64,000 nt of DNA from Chrysoporthe austroafricana. Lineage: Eukaryota > Ascomycota > Sordariomycetes > Diaporthales > Cryphonectriaceae. The position numbers and the translations under genes were made by a program. Shown piece after piece: positions 1 through 10,423 of this stretch (its first letter is position 1; every line of letters begins with the position of its first letter). Under the pieces are notes generated by a model. It ran no database searches, was not told the origin of the DNA, and saw only the letters and a program-made list of their open reading frames with translations. The stretch lies in NCBI GenBank assembly GCA_001051155.2, contig JYIP02000001.1:124001-188000 (forward strand), read 5' to 3'.

Positions 1-236
1 AACCAGCCTCAATTATCTCGCCTCCAAGATTTAGGCTATCCTCAACGAGAGGTATGAAATGAGTATGGACCTGAGCCTCGGTGATCTCTGATGTCGTTGG
101 AACTTTCTCCTCCTCGGCAATGAATAACCTGACGAGGGTGTCGTTCGCAAAGGCTGCTCCTATCACCTTGGAGAACGCCTCCACATATTGCTCTCTAGCA
201 ATAGTCACGGCGGGTGCCGACACGGCCGGTATGAGG
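1..236 (-). CDS. Partial reading frame, GNAT acetyltransferase-like N-terminal part
   Basis: The minus strand is open from about 255 to the window edge and reads as ordinary protein. It has an amphipathic start with REQYVEAFSKVIGAAFAND, then an acidic helix and a segment ending LGGEIIEAG. That layout resembles the N-terminal part of fungal GNAT-type acetyltransferases, in which an AFxxDP-like helix precedes the core fold. No in-frame ATG lies between the upstream TAA (about 263) and this segment, and the retroelement LTR lies immediately upstream. The start codon was therefore probably lost to the insertion, or lies in an exon beyond the element. The family call is tentative. The open frame itself is directly visible. 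Confidence 0.4.
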
Positions 237-247
237 ATATATTCCCG

Positions 248-538
248 TGAGCAGTAAACGGTTAAAAATTATAAGTAGCGGTTTTCATCAAGGGCAATTC
301 TTATAACCCGGTTCTCTGCATCACTAAACATCTTTCTTTGTTGTCACTAAATCATTTCCATCCCAATTTAAATTTATTCCATTTTAGTTTCATATCTTTG
401 ACACGCTTATCTATATTCCGACCTCGGAATTGTCAACGGCTACATGGAATGGGGCTGTTTTTACAGCCAAACTAAGCCCAGTTCGGTGGTGCTAATGTAC
501 CGAGACCACGTTCTCATAGACCCCAACCATATCTGACA
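248..538 (-). repeat. Probable 3' LTR of the copia-like element
   Basis: On the minus strand a polypurine tract (GCTGAGGGGGTG, just right of 538) is followed at once by TGTCAGATATGG, the usual layout of a polypurine tract and LTR start, so the inner boundary at 538 is reasonably supported. The outer boundary is uncertain: a TG at 248 would give a 291-bp LTR, and a TGTCA at 431 would give a 108-bp one with a 5-bp inverted repeat (TGTCA/TGACA). No second LTR copy was found near 4.4-5.0 kb to settle the choice. Confidence 0.4.
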
Positions 539-637
539 CACCCCCTCAGCTCGAGCAACGATATCTCGTGGTTTTGATCGATCTTGCCGAGATACGTCGA
601 TTGAGCTGGTTTTCTCGTTTGACTATCGTTTCTGAGC

Positions 638-3600
638 TCAGACCTCGTCGTCAAGCCACTCCGCCGTAGGCTCCGGAAGCTCACGGAGCTTCCGATCGTG
701 AAGCCGGGGCCGGATGTACTCAAGGTTCAATTGCCCTACGAACTTCGTGTGTTCTGTTCTCGATAACGCCTTTGTGAGGCCACCCGCGACGAGCTTGGCC
801 GACGGGGTGTACGAAACCGTGATTCGGCCAGCTTGAGCTTCCTGACGAAGCCAGTGGTTGTGGATATCTACGTAACGAAGCTTGGTATTGAGAAACTTTC
901 CCATATCTTGGTTCACGATCGCGATAGTCTGGGTGTTGTCATATTCGATCCGAATAGAGCTCTCGTCGAGAGATACTCCCAGTTCGGCGATCAATCGGCT
1001 CATATAGATGGATCCCTTCGCTGCCTGTGATAAAGCCAGGATTTCAGCTTCGATAATTAACATCATAACTGTAAATTGTTTGCTGGCGCGCCAGCCCACG
1101 AATCCGAATAGCTTCATTGTATAGGCTTGTGAGCTTTTCCTGTCGAGTGTGTTGTCGGCGAATGAGGCGTCGGAAGCCACAGTGAAGGTATCGTCGCCGC
1201 CGACGCGTAGAGCGTAGTCTTTCGTACAGAAGAGGTATCGGAGAACTCGGTCGGCTGCCTTGTAGTGGATTTCGCTGGGGTTGCAATTGAACCGTAATAA
1301 ACGTGATGCGGCAAACGCGATATCTGGTCTCGTGGTGATCGCTGCGTACAGGATAGAGCCTATCTTTCGCTAGTACGAGAGTATAGAGTATCGCGAAGCC
1401 AGTGTCTCAGTCGGAAGGACTTCCTCTTTCGCCATCGGTGTGCTGTTCGGCCCTGTTTTCTCATCAGCTAGCTGTGAAATCTTATCGATGTACGACGATT
1501 GCGATAGCCAGAGAACGCGATTCTCACGATCTCTCACAATCTCCATTCCCAGGAACCACTGCAAGTCGTCGCCGCCAGTCAGCTTGTATCGTTATTTCAG
1601 TTGTCTGGCGTACTCGTCGGCTTCGTTCTTCTTTTCGTGAGAGTATGCGAATACGACATCGCCAACGTAAAAGAAGACCAAAACGCCGTTGTTTGTCATG
1701 CAACAGGGTTCGTGTGGAACTGTGTGAAAACCTAAGCTTGTGAGTGTATTTGAGAGTTCTCGTAGCCGCAAGAGGGGAGACTGCCTGAGGCCATATAGAG
1801 CCTTGTTGAGACGAAGAATCACACCCTCTCGTCGATACCCTGGGGGTAGCTTCATATAGACAGCTTTATTGAGCGATGTGTTTACGAAGGCGTTCACGGC
1901 GTCGTGCTGGATTACGTCAAGATCGAAGCGCGCCACAATCGCCATCAACGTTCTGAATGAGCGCGCTGCCAGCGTGGCGGCGTACGTAGCTTCGTTGCGA
2001 GGAAGCCGTTGTTGAGCTCCACGAACGACCAGTCGTGCCTTCGCCTTGACGAAGAAGCCACGCTCGTCAAGCTTGTATACGTATACCCACATGCAATCGA
2101 GAACCTTACGATCGACCTCGTTTCGGCTGGGTATATAAACCTCGTCGCCCTCTCTCCGTTCTTCCCCTCGATTCTTTTCTTCATCCCAGCCGGCGCTGAG
2201 GATCTCTCGCTCAGCGCGAGGTTCTTCAGCTCGGCGGGAAACCTCATCGACGGTGTGGTGGTGGCTGGGGATGTCGGTCCACGAATCCATCTCACGATGG
2301 CTTTCTAGATGGAGCTTCTCAGCTTCCTTGAAAAGATCGTAGAGAGGGTGGATTTCTAGCTGCCGAGAGCTTTTCGGAGGCGGTGGTAGTTGATTTCGGT
2401 GAAATCCGGCCCTGGATCGGATTTGCTGCGAAAGATTAGTGTAGCCGGCTGGATTCGTTGCCCTCAATCGAGCCGACCGTGGTTTCGTGTAGTTGCCTTA
2501 TGGAGTAAGCTAGCAACGTGGTTGATGGCGATTGCGCTGGCGTGGGATATATGGGCGTATCCGCACCATCTCCCTCACTTGAGGCTATTCACAGTTGGTC
2601 TCGCGCCTCCGTAGTCATACCTCTGAGTTCGGTGCCTCTTGGCTCATCAGCAGTCCGCTCGTCAGCGCGCTGGTCCATTGTAGGCTGATCGCTCGGCTCG
2701 TCAGTTAACGGTTCGTCAACAGCTAACAGGGCCTAAAAGAGTATTTGCTGGCTACTCAGCACAGCTGATCTTTCCGATTGCTCAGGGCTCTGTATCGGCT
2801 GCGAGTCAATACCTTCTTCCTCTATAGGTAAGAGTTCCCAGTCAGAGCTTCCTTGACTGTTTGTGTGCGTTCTTTGTTCGTGGAGAAACCGTACGAGCTC
2901 TTCGCTCGAGATATGGGGTAAGTCATCGGCTAAGTCGGCGAGATTGCCAGAGAAAACCTCGTCTTCGTCGAAAACCACGTCGCGAAACCTATAGACTTCG
3001 TTCTTGAGAAGATTCCACACGCGATAGATATTGGTGGATTGATAGCCGACGAGATACCCTATCCAGCATCTAGGGTCTAGCTTCCTCAGCCGGTCTGTCT
3101 TCAATAGGGCTTCTTTTCGCGCCGCGTAGGCTTTACAGCCATATATACGCAAATGGCCGTTTTGTGCCTTTTTCCGACGAATCTCCACGTCGTTCTGTTG
3201 AGCAACGTAGGTATGGAAGCAATCGTGAGGAGTTCGCTAGTTCAATTGATACCGTGGCCTACGATTAGAGATAGACTGCACACTTGCATATCTCTCTCCA
3301 CAGATAGTGTGGGAGCTTCGCTGAAGCTCTCATCGCGCGAGCTTTCTCCTTGATCACACCCCCTGAGCGTTCGCCGCCCCCATTCTGAGATTGCGTATGA
3401 GGCGGTGAAGGCTCGACTCGTATCCCCCTGCCGTCGAGATACGCGGTCACGCCGGCAATCCTTTCCACGATCTCGTTATCAGCCTGGATCATACAGACTC
3501 TGAGCTCGTAACGCCTTTCGAGTGTGTTGATCAGGTCTTCGAGGATCGCAGTGACTGTTTCCGTAGTGCGATCGGATAAGTAGTAGTCCCATATCATTCC

Positions 3601-4400
3601 AGTCTCTCGGCACATAATTAGCAGTTGACTGAAGCTCTCACCAGATTCGTTCTTATAGTCGTGGAAATCGAGCGCTAGTGTGTGGCTTGGCCTTGGTAGT
3701 GGATTTCGTGGCTCACGGCGTATCTGGCGCCTCAACTTGACTGTTGCACATCCATTACACTTAACCGTAGTTATCTATATTAGCCGACGATTCTCGTCAA
3801 GCTGTTGAATGACTTTTACTCCCTCTAAGGCGTTTTCTAGCCGATTAATCGCTTCTAGGCTAGCGTGCCCCATTCGTAAGTGCTAGCGATGGTGGGTTCG
3901 CTCGCTGTGGGTTCCGCTCGGTGTAAGAGTTAAACCGGTTCCGACTCGTAGCGAACGCGCCTGCCGTAATCTCGCGTGGCAAGTGCTCGAGAACGAACTG
4001 GTCGTGGATATCGTGGATTTTACACGTAATTGAGCTCTTTTCACGCCTAATATCGTTCAATCGCGTTTCCCACCAGAAACCATCTTTCTTGAGTTGCCGC
4101 AGCGATACCACGTTTGTTGCGAAATCTTCGCAAAACGCCACATTCTCAAGCCGAAGCAGGTATCGCTGGCCATTCGTGCCCTCAACCGAAAGATCCACTT
4201 CGCCGTAGCCGACGACCGGTATCCGCTGTGTTGCGACCTAGACGAAGTCTCCCACGATTGCTGGCCTAAAACTGTTGAATCTGGAACGCTGGTTAAAGAT
4301 GTGAATCGAGCTTCCGGAATTGAGGATTGAGGAGTTCTTGAGAGGGTAGTCGTTCGCCGTGAAGCTTCCGTTTCGCACGACGAACGTTGCTCTCTCACCG
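638..4400 (-). pseudogene. Copia pol polyprotein remnant (PR-IN-RT-RNaseH)
   Basis: The fragments belong to one polyprotein. The protease region contains LNSGSSIHIF, where the catalytic D of D-S/T-G reads as N. The integrase part carries the HTLALDFHDY start of the core and a later CRETGMIWDYYLSDR segment. The RT part includes CMWVYVYKLDERG and the active-site loop FYVGDVVFAYS, in which YVDD has become YVGD. RNase H includes IIEAEILALSQAAKGS and ends at a stop at 638. The interruptions near 1370-1600, 2467-2730, 3190-3265 and 3735-3860 change frame or contain stops. Two altered catalytic motifs plus the frame breaks show the copy is dead. Confidence 0.85.
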
Positions 4401-4439
4401 AGCTTTCCGACGGGGCATACGAGTCAGTGAGTATTTTCA

Positions 4440-4640
4440 TTCGGACCGCCATGATACCGGCATTAGCCATAAGTATATCGAGATATAGTTCTCTGGCCAG
4501 GATGATATCCGCGGCTTCTTTTACAGATGCGATGTTATAAACTAACGAAAGGTTCAGGTTGCATGGACAGGCCCGATCTGTAAATCTAGGATTAATGCAG
4601 CCCGGATCCAATATCCGCAGCAAGGAAACCCTTTTATATA
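4440..4640 (-). pseudogene. Short-chain dehydrogenase (SDR) fragment
   Basis: The minus-strand reading contains NIASVKEAADIILAREL followed by YLDILMANAGIMA. This is the SDR segment in which an acidic/serine helix precedes the NNAG-type motif (here ANAG) after the fourth beta strand. No Rossmann GxxxGxG start or YxxxK active site is found nearby, so only an internal slice of the gene survives. It directly abuts the truncated end of the copia element, which suggests insertion or rearrangement within a dehydrogenase gene. The sequence around it is AT-rich. Confidence 0.55.
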
Positions 4641-5029
4641 AAAGTGCCAGGCATTCGAGGTTATATAATTGAAGGTTAAGGCTTGGATTGATAAAACTGC
4701 TAGAAGTCTTGTCGATATAATCTCGGACTGACAAAATCGATATCGATTCTTGCAATCTAGAACTGAAAAGCTGAATATATAAAGGGGCTTTTATTACGAA
4801 TATTAAATTCGAGCTACATTAATTGTAAATTTATTAATCCGGCTTATTTTTATAATTTAAACCTTTCATTAATTTATTATATATATATATATATATATAT
4901 ATATTTAATATAGCTAATTAAAATATATAAAAATAAAAAGTATGCCAAAAAAGAATGCTTTAACTCATAGCTTTAAAGCAGCATAGCTTTAAAAAGGTAT
5001 AGTTCTAAAAAAAAAAAGTGTAGCTCTAT
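4641..5029. other. AT-rich intergenic stretch with (AT)n run
   Basis: There is no coding signal. An (AT)n microsatellite lies at about 4878-4904. A 24-bp string at 4759-4782 matches a string at 23983-24006 inside the nested retroelement fragment at 22 of 24 positions, so this may be a sliver of a related LTR. Confidence 0.6.
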
Positions 5030-6530
5030 TCAGAAGTCATATCTGAAGTCTGGGTTTTCAATATCGGTTAAGTCGTCAAAGGCATGAGTATGCTCAATCT
5101 TCTCGTCAGCGCTACGTCCTTCCGTATTGGTAACCTCAGACCCCGTTCGTCTCTTTTGCTTGTTACGGTGGATGAGCAGGACGCGCAGGACAGTTAGAAC
5201 GATGTTAAAGAGAACGTATAGGCAGAAGTGAGCGGTGAAGCCCTTCCGGTAGCGCGGGGCATCGGAGGCTTGGAAGATCTGTGGTGCTGTCATGTTGCCT
5301 GCAGCCCAGAAGATGAAGGTAAGGGAGAGGGTGGTCGACTTCTTGGTCTGGCCGGCCGTGTTCCTCGAGATGAGGGAGAAGATCAGGTTGCCCTCTGCCA
5401 GGTAGAACTGGGTGCAGTAGAATGCGATGAGCAGGCCTGCAGCGTTGGAGCCATTGGGCGGAATGGCAAAGATGATGGCTGTTCCAATAATGGGGGGGCT
5501 ATAGCGGGTCAGCAAAATCCAAATGTGCTTCGGCTCAGGCAAAGCCATCCACTCGGCTAAGTACTACTACTCACATTGTCCAAGCGTGCATAACCCATGA
5601 TGTCTGGTTTGTCTTGGTCGCCAGAGTGGCGCTGCCCACCATGACCAGAATGGTCACAGCACCCTGAGCAATGTTCAAAAGTTGGGTCTCGAGGTAGCTG
5701 AAGCCAAAGGATGCGATGATGAGGTTGGAGAAGACACCCAGGCCCCCAATGATAAGCGTGGAGGTGATGTTGAGAAGGACATAGCACCAGACGACGGGGT
5801 CGGTCAAGGCCTCGATCATCTGATAGCGCTTCCAGACCTTGTTCTGGATACCGGTCTCGTTCGCACGCACACGTTCGATCATCAGGCGCTTCTGGTCCTC
5901 GTCGAAGCACTTGGCCTTCATGGGACTGTCGGGGAGCCACCAGCCGATAAATACAGCCCAGACACAGGTTGCAAAGCCGAGCACCAGGAACAGGAGCTGC
6001 CACGGATATATGGGTCCGTTGGTGAAGTGGGTAACGCCCCAAGCGATGATGCCGCCAACCATAAGCTGGACGCCCGTCATGCAGTACCACATGGATGTCA
6101 GAATCGCTTGTTCCTTCTTGGTGTACCACATGGCGGTAATGATGACGAAGGCTGGCTGCACACAGGCCTCGAAGACGCCAAGCAGGAAGCGTACGACCAT
6201 GAGGGAGCCGAAATTGTTGGCGGCCGCAGAGCAGGCGATGACGGCGCCCCAGAGAAAGACGTTGGCGGATAGGTACTTAGCGACCGGGAGCTTTTGCAGG
6301 AGCAGATTGGTAGGGTACTCGCCGACCAGGACGCCCATGTATAAAATGGTGCCGAGCCAGCTGTACTGTTGTCCAACCAAGTGGGCGTCTTCCTCGATAT
6401 TCATGACGGAGGCGAAGCCAAGAGTACCTTTGTCCAGAGACTGGCAGAAGTAGGTTCCTAGCATGCAGGCTAAAATGCGGCGTTCGGCGGTCCCGAAAAG
6501 CCTCCTGTTCGTCTTGTCGTCAATATACAT
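5030..6530 (-). CDS. MFS transporter, Dal5/allantoate permease-like (ACS family)
   Basis: The predicted CDS is the complement of join(5030..5498, 5575..6530), 474 aa, with one 76-bp intron (donor GTGAGT, branch GCTGAC, acceptor CTATAG). Splicing restores a continuous transporter reading across TKTNQTSWVMHAWT and PPIIGTAIIFAIP. About 12 hydrophobic segments are present. The family signature for fungal anion:cation symporters is seen in the LDKGTLGFASVMNI first-helix motif, VGEYPTNLLLQKLP, and RFLLGVFEACVQPAFVIIT. Such proteins import allantoate, nicotinate, vitamins or other organic anions across the plasma membrane. Because it lies next to polysaccharide-degrading genes, a sugar-acid substrate is possible, but that is inference. 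It is divergent from the regulator gene, with about 910 bp between their starts. No disruption is seen. Confidence 0.9.
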
Positions 6531-7440
6531 GGCCGTGTTGTCAAGATAGGCAGCGGTCTAGTCATATATTTTTTTCCATCAGCATCCGTGTCTTTTTCTT
6601 AAATGAAGTCGGCGGCATTGCAGTCATTCCTTACCTCTCGATCCTTAAGATTGGCATTGTTTTGCCCCTCCTCCACATGGTGTACAGGGTGAATTTCATT
6701 GTCATTATCCTGGGAAAGGTTGTGGGTTGTATTCGGTGCAGACATCAGGACGATAGTACCGGGCAAGCGTGAAGACCAAGTTTGGTTATGCTGGATCTTG
6801 TTTCTTCTTGGATCAACGAACGGCGAGGCTGACCTATTATGGTGGCTAAGACATATATGCACACTTGCGCTGTCGAGGGTGTCATTGATCAAATCAGCCT
6901 ATCTACCATGGTACCTGCTGCCGGCGATGGCCTCCGAGACTTTGGCCGTCTGCCCGACGCCACACACACACACACTAGTCTACGTTTATATCTCATTCTC
7001 GGATGTCGCGTGGCTGCACTCTGGGGTAACAAGGTCAGTCCACATTACACTAAAACAGAAACATGCGGGGTGGGATAATTTCCGTGCCCTATCTTGTCAA
7101 GTGCCGTATATGCGGATCGAGTCAAACTGGCGCTAAGTGACACTGCAGGAAGGAAGTCTCTGGGGTCAGGCTCCACCAGGACGAGCCTGCGATCGCTATA
7201 GGAGCGGTTAGCTAGTCCCTTAGGTCACCCCCACAATCTCCAAAGCTGGGATTTACATAGCATGTATAGCGTGGTCAAGGGTCTGCCGGAATGACCCCGT
7301 CGAACCTTACGTGATCGTCCCGGGTTCGACAAGGGACGAGAGTAGTAGCCATTGCTTTGCTGCCCTCTCCGCCTCTGTCGCTCTGTGAGAGCTCATGCTG
7401 CGCTGCTTCCTCCAACTATTCTCCGTGCGACCTGACCAAG
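6531..7440. other. Divergent intergenic region between MFS and regulator genes
   Basis: This stretch holds the presumed promoters of both flanking genes. A short (CA)n run lies near 6961-6975. Open frames here show no family resemblance and look like chance. No clear TATA box or regulator motif can be assigned. Confidence 0.5.
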
Positions 7441-10198
7441 ATGAGGCGGAACGCCGAGGAATCGGACAACAATTTCGATGAGGAGGACCAAGAGGATGAG
7501 AGGGCGAGTCCGGGCCGTGAAGTGGGCAAGTGTGACGAGGGGCCGGCTTGCCAGGTATGCCGTCGCAAGAAAGCAAAGTGCTCTCGCGGCCAGCCATGTT
7601 CGCATTGCGTGAGATACAGTGAGTTCAGGCCGTCTAGACATCCGACCTGTGCACATGTGTGCAGGAAGAGCGAAGCACCATGGGCATCATTAACGTGCGC
7701 ACGCAACCGGTGAGATCGCGAATGCACCTACGACGAGAAAAAGGCCAGGCCCGGGATGCGACCCGGCGCCATCGAGAATCTGAACCAGAGGGTCGGTATG
7801 TCCGCTTGCTCCATCTCCATGCCGCCCGCGATGATTATGACTGCCGTGCCCCCTCGGCTAAATGTGCGTTTTATGCAGCAATGCTTGAGAATATGTTCCT
7901 GGACCAGGGTATGCTGTGGCAGCAGGTCTGGCGCTGCCTTGACGGGCTCGGCCAGCAGTCTTGGTCGCTGTCGGACGTGCAAGGCGCGTCTGGTGAGACG
8001 TTACAGGAGACCACGGCTCGCCTCAAGAGGACCTTGGCTGCTATGCAACCGGAATCACAGGATGAGCCATCCGAGACGCAGACTGCGGCGGAACTTCCCA
8101 CTGTTAAGCGTCGCCGGCTCAATCACGTCGAGCGACCTAAGGAGACGCCGCCCCAACTGACGTGGTCAGAAAGTGGCTGCCCGCAAGTACCGGACGACCT
8201 GATTGATTCCCTGGTCGAGATCTTCTTCGCCCGCGTGCAGCCGTGGATTCCCATGCTGCATGTGCGCCGCTTTCGACAACGGATGAAAGTGCCGCAGCAA
8301 CGACCAGACCTGCGGACTATATTTTACGCCATTGTTTCGTTATGTTCACGATTCTCGGACGATGCGAGGCTCGCTGACCCCGAAACATGTGCGAGGCTGG
8401 CCAAGGGATGCCGGCAGGTCGTGATTCTGGAGAGCATGGAATCCTTCTCGGTGGAGAACCTCCAGGCGCTGACTATATGTGCATTCGATACGGTTAGAAC
8501 CTCATATTTCTCGTATTAAGATGACCTCGTACGGTACGGTTCAACTGACATGTGTGGGAGGGGGCCAGATTGGAAATGGACGGGGGCCCTCAGCCTGGTC
8601 GATCGTCGGAAGCATGGCGCGCACCGTGGAGCATCTGCAGCTCAGCGTCGAGGAAGATGATATGCAGGAGCCGACCAAGGAACTGAAATTCCTCATCACG
8701 CGCATGGCTTTCTTACGACCGTGCCAGGACTGGACAGAAGTCGAGGAGAGAAGGCGCGTGTTCTGGAATGTTTTCCTCATGGATTGCTTCTGCAGCATCG
8801 CCACCGGTTGGAACTTATCGCTGAAGAGCGCAGAGATCAAGCGGAGGCTGCCTTGTGAGGGCGCCCTTTGGGAGGCAGGCAACCCGCTGCCGACGCCCAC
8901 CGTCTACTTTGGCGAATCACACTTGTCAGGCGCGTCGTTGAATAACCCTGTATGCAGCAGTGTCAATGTCGGCCCGGAGGACAACGAAACCTTGGGCGGC
9001 TTTGCCTACTGCATCGAGGCGACCGAGAGCTTAAGCCAGGTCACATCCTTCTTCCTGCGTCAAGCTGTCGATGTGACCGACATCCAAAGCATCCAGCTCT
9101 GGCTGATACGGTTCAAACAGCTTGATCTTCGGCTCGTCCAGTAAGTTTCCCCTTTCAAAATGGATCCTACGCGAGCAATGTGTATCGTCCCCATTTCATG
9201 CTGATCATCAACAAAGATGGAAGACCTTTCTCCCCGAGCGCTGGCGAGAGGCGTGCGCCGTGAACTCGGATGGCAACATGGACCCCAACCTGACAGTTGC
9301 CCACATTACGCACAACACGGCTGTCGTACTGTTACATCAAGGCATCGCATACCCCTCGGAAGACTGGCAGAATGCGCCCATCCGCCTACCCTCGGCGTCC
9401 AGTGCTGAGACCTGCCTGGCTGCGGCCTGAGAAGTGTCCATCATCGCAGAAAAATTCCTCCAGGGGGCCGACTTTATCACAAATCCCCAGTTTGCTTTTT
9501 GCCTCTTCATCTGCGGCCGGATGTTCCTCGCGCACTCTGCCTATCACGGTATAGACCTCTCTAAGGAGTTTGACATGCTCATTCACAGTCTCCAGGAGAT
9601 CTCGCGAAGGTGGACGGGAAACCCGCATTCACAGAGCTCGTCGGCACCTCGGGATAATCTGGCCTCCAAGTTTGCCTGCCGTCTGGCCTATGCGAGGCAT
9701 CAAGGCCCTGCCGCATTGGACATCAGGCAGCCCGCTTACTCAGAGAACCAGGAACAGCAACAACAGCCACATATGGGCGTTGCTAAGAATGCTTCTGCCG
9801 ACGTCCGTCCGTTCCCTGTCGGGCAAGGCAATCCAGGCCCTGGTCCGCCATACGAGACAGCCGAGAAGGTGCCGGCGGAGGGCAGTGTCTACGCAGGGTG
9901 TCCACCTGGACAGGAAGCTTCCCCGGACAGTATATCGCTCGCATTCCCGCCTCTGCCCATGGCCTTCCAGGTGCCGACTGCAACTCATACCGCCATGCCG
10001 TCACCGGACCAGAGTGGTGCAATGATCCAGGGGACGGGCCAGATCACGCTGCTGCCCGAGCAGGGGATAGGGGGGATAGAGGAGCTGAATTCATTTTCCG
10101 AGTACTCTTTCCTCCCATACCAGCGCGTTAGCATGTTTTCTCATCCTGTAGGCCCACCTCAGGAGGTGGTGGAAATCCTTGAAGACATGGGGAGGTAG
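7441..10198 (+). pseudogene. Zn2Cys6 transcription factor with fungal_trans domain, interrupted by an in-frame TGA
   Basis: The predicted exons are 7441..7618, 7715..7795, 7879..8492, 8569..9140 and 9217..10198. The phases agree at all four introns (76-96 bp). Splicing intron 1 completes a perfect zinc cluster: C37-x2-C40-x6-C47-x5-C53-x2-C56-x6-C63. A short coiled linker (NLNQRVAMLENMF) and a fungal-specific regulatory domain follow, including IFFARVQPWIPMLH, GNGRGPSAWSIVGSM and an ERRRVFWNVFLMD motif. In exon 5 the frame hits TGA at 9428-9430 and then continues in the same frame for 256 codons to TAG at 10198. The full frame would encode about 808 residues; translation would stop after 552, losing the C-terminal part but keeping the DNA-binding domain. 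A CGA-to-TGA change would explain it. The position suggests a local regulator of the CAZyme genes. Confidence 0.85.
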
Positions 10199-10321
10199 GG
10201 CTGTGAAAAGGCTTATCGGATGTCTACTGACTGAGCATTGGTGCTCTAGTATTTCCTTTAGACCAAACGTGTTTGTAAGTATTCGTGTCCACTTTGCGAT
10301 CCTGTACATTATACTGCATGC

Positions 10322-10344
10322 ATACACACACACACACACACACA
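10322..10344 (+). repeat. (CA)n microsatellite
   Basis: A short CA run lies in the 225-bp gap between the convergent regulator and GH88 genes. Confidence 0.9.
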
Positions 10345-10423
10345 ATGGTCTCCCGTTCTAGTGTCGACCCTCCCATGTCTATAGTCTCAGTGCATGTCTA
10401 TATAGAATTCCCCATATGCTGAT

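Larger units (their letters stand above)
248..4440 (-). mobile_element. Degenerate, 5'-truncated Ty1/copia LTR retrotransposon
   Basis: Reading the minus strand from right to left, the domains follow copia order: protease with GAG-pre-integrase (about 4400-3860), integrase (about 3735-2733), reverse transcriptase (about 2467-1592) and RNase H (about 1180-638), then a polypurine tract and the putative 3' LTR. Several frameshifts and stops separate the blocks. No gag or zinc knuckle and no 5' LTR are visible, and a dehydrogenase fragment begins where they should be, so the element is 5'-truncated. It is almost certainly inactive. The copia assignment rests on integrase preceding RT, which is reversed relative to gene order in no other common fungal LTR superfamily except copia. 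Confidence 0.85.

Noticed and set aside
5682..6453. Two long plus-strand frames opposite the MFS transporter
   Set aside because: They are antisense shadows of the GC-rich transporter exon; the minus-strand reading has clear transmembrane helices and family motifs.
6699..7136. 145-residue open frame on the plus strand in the MFS-regulator promoter region
   Set aside because: No domain, low-complexity CA-derived stretch, unlikely composition, and it lies in divergent upstream sequence.
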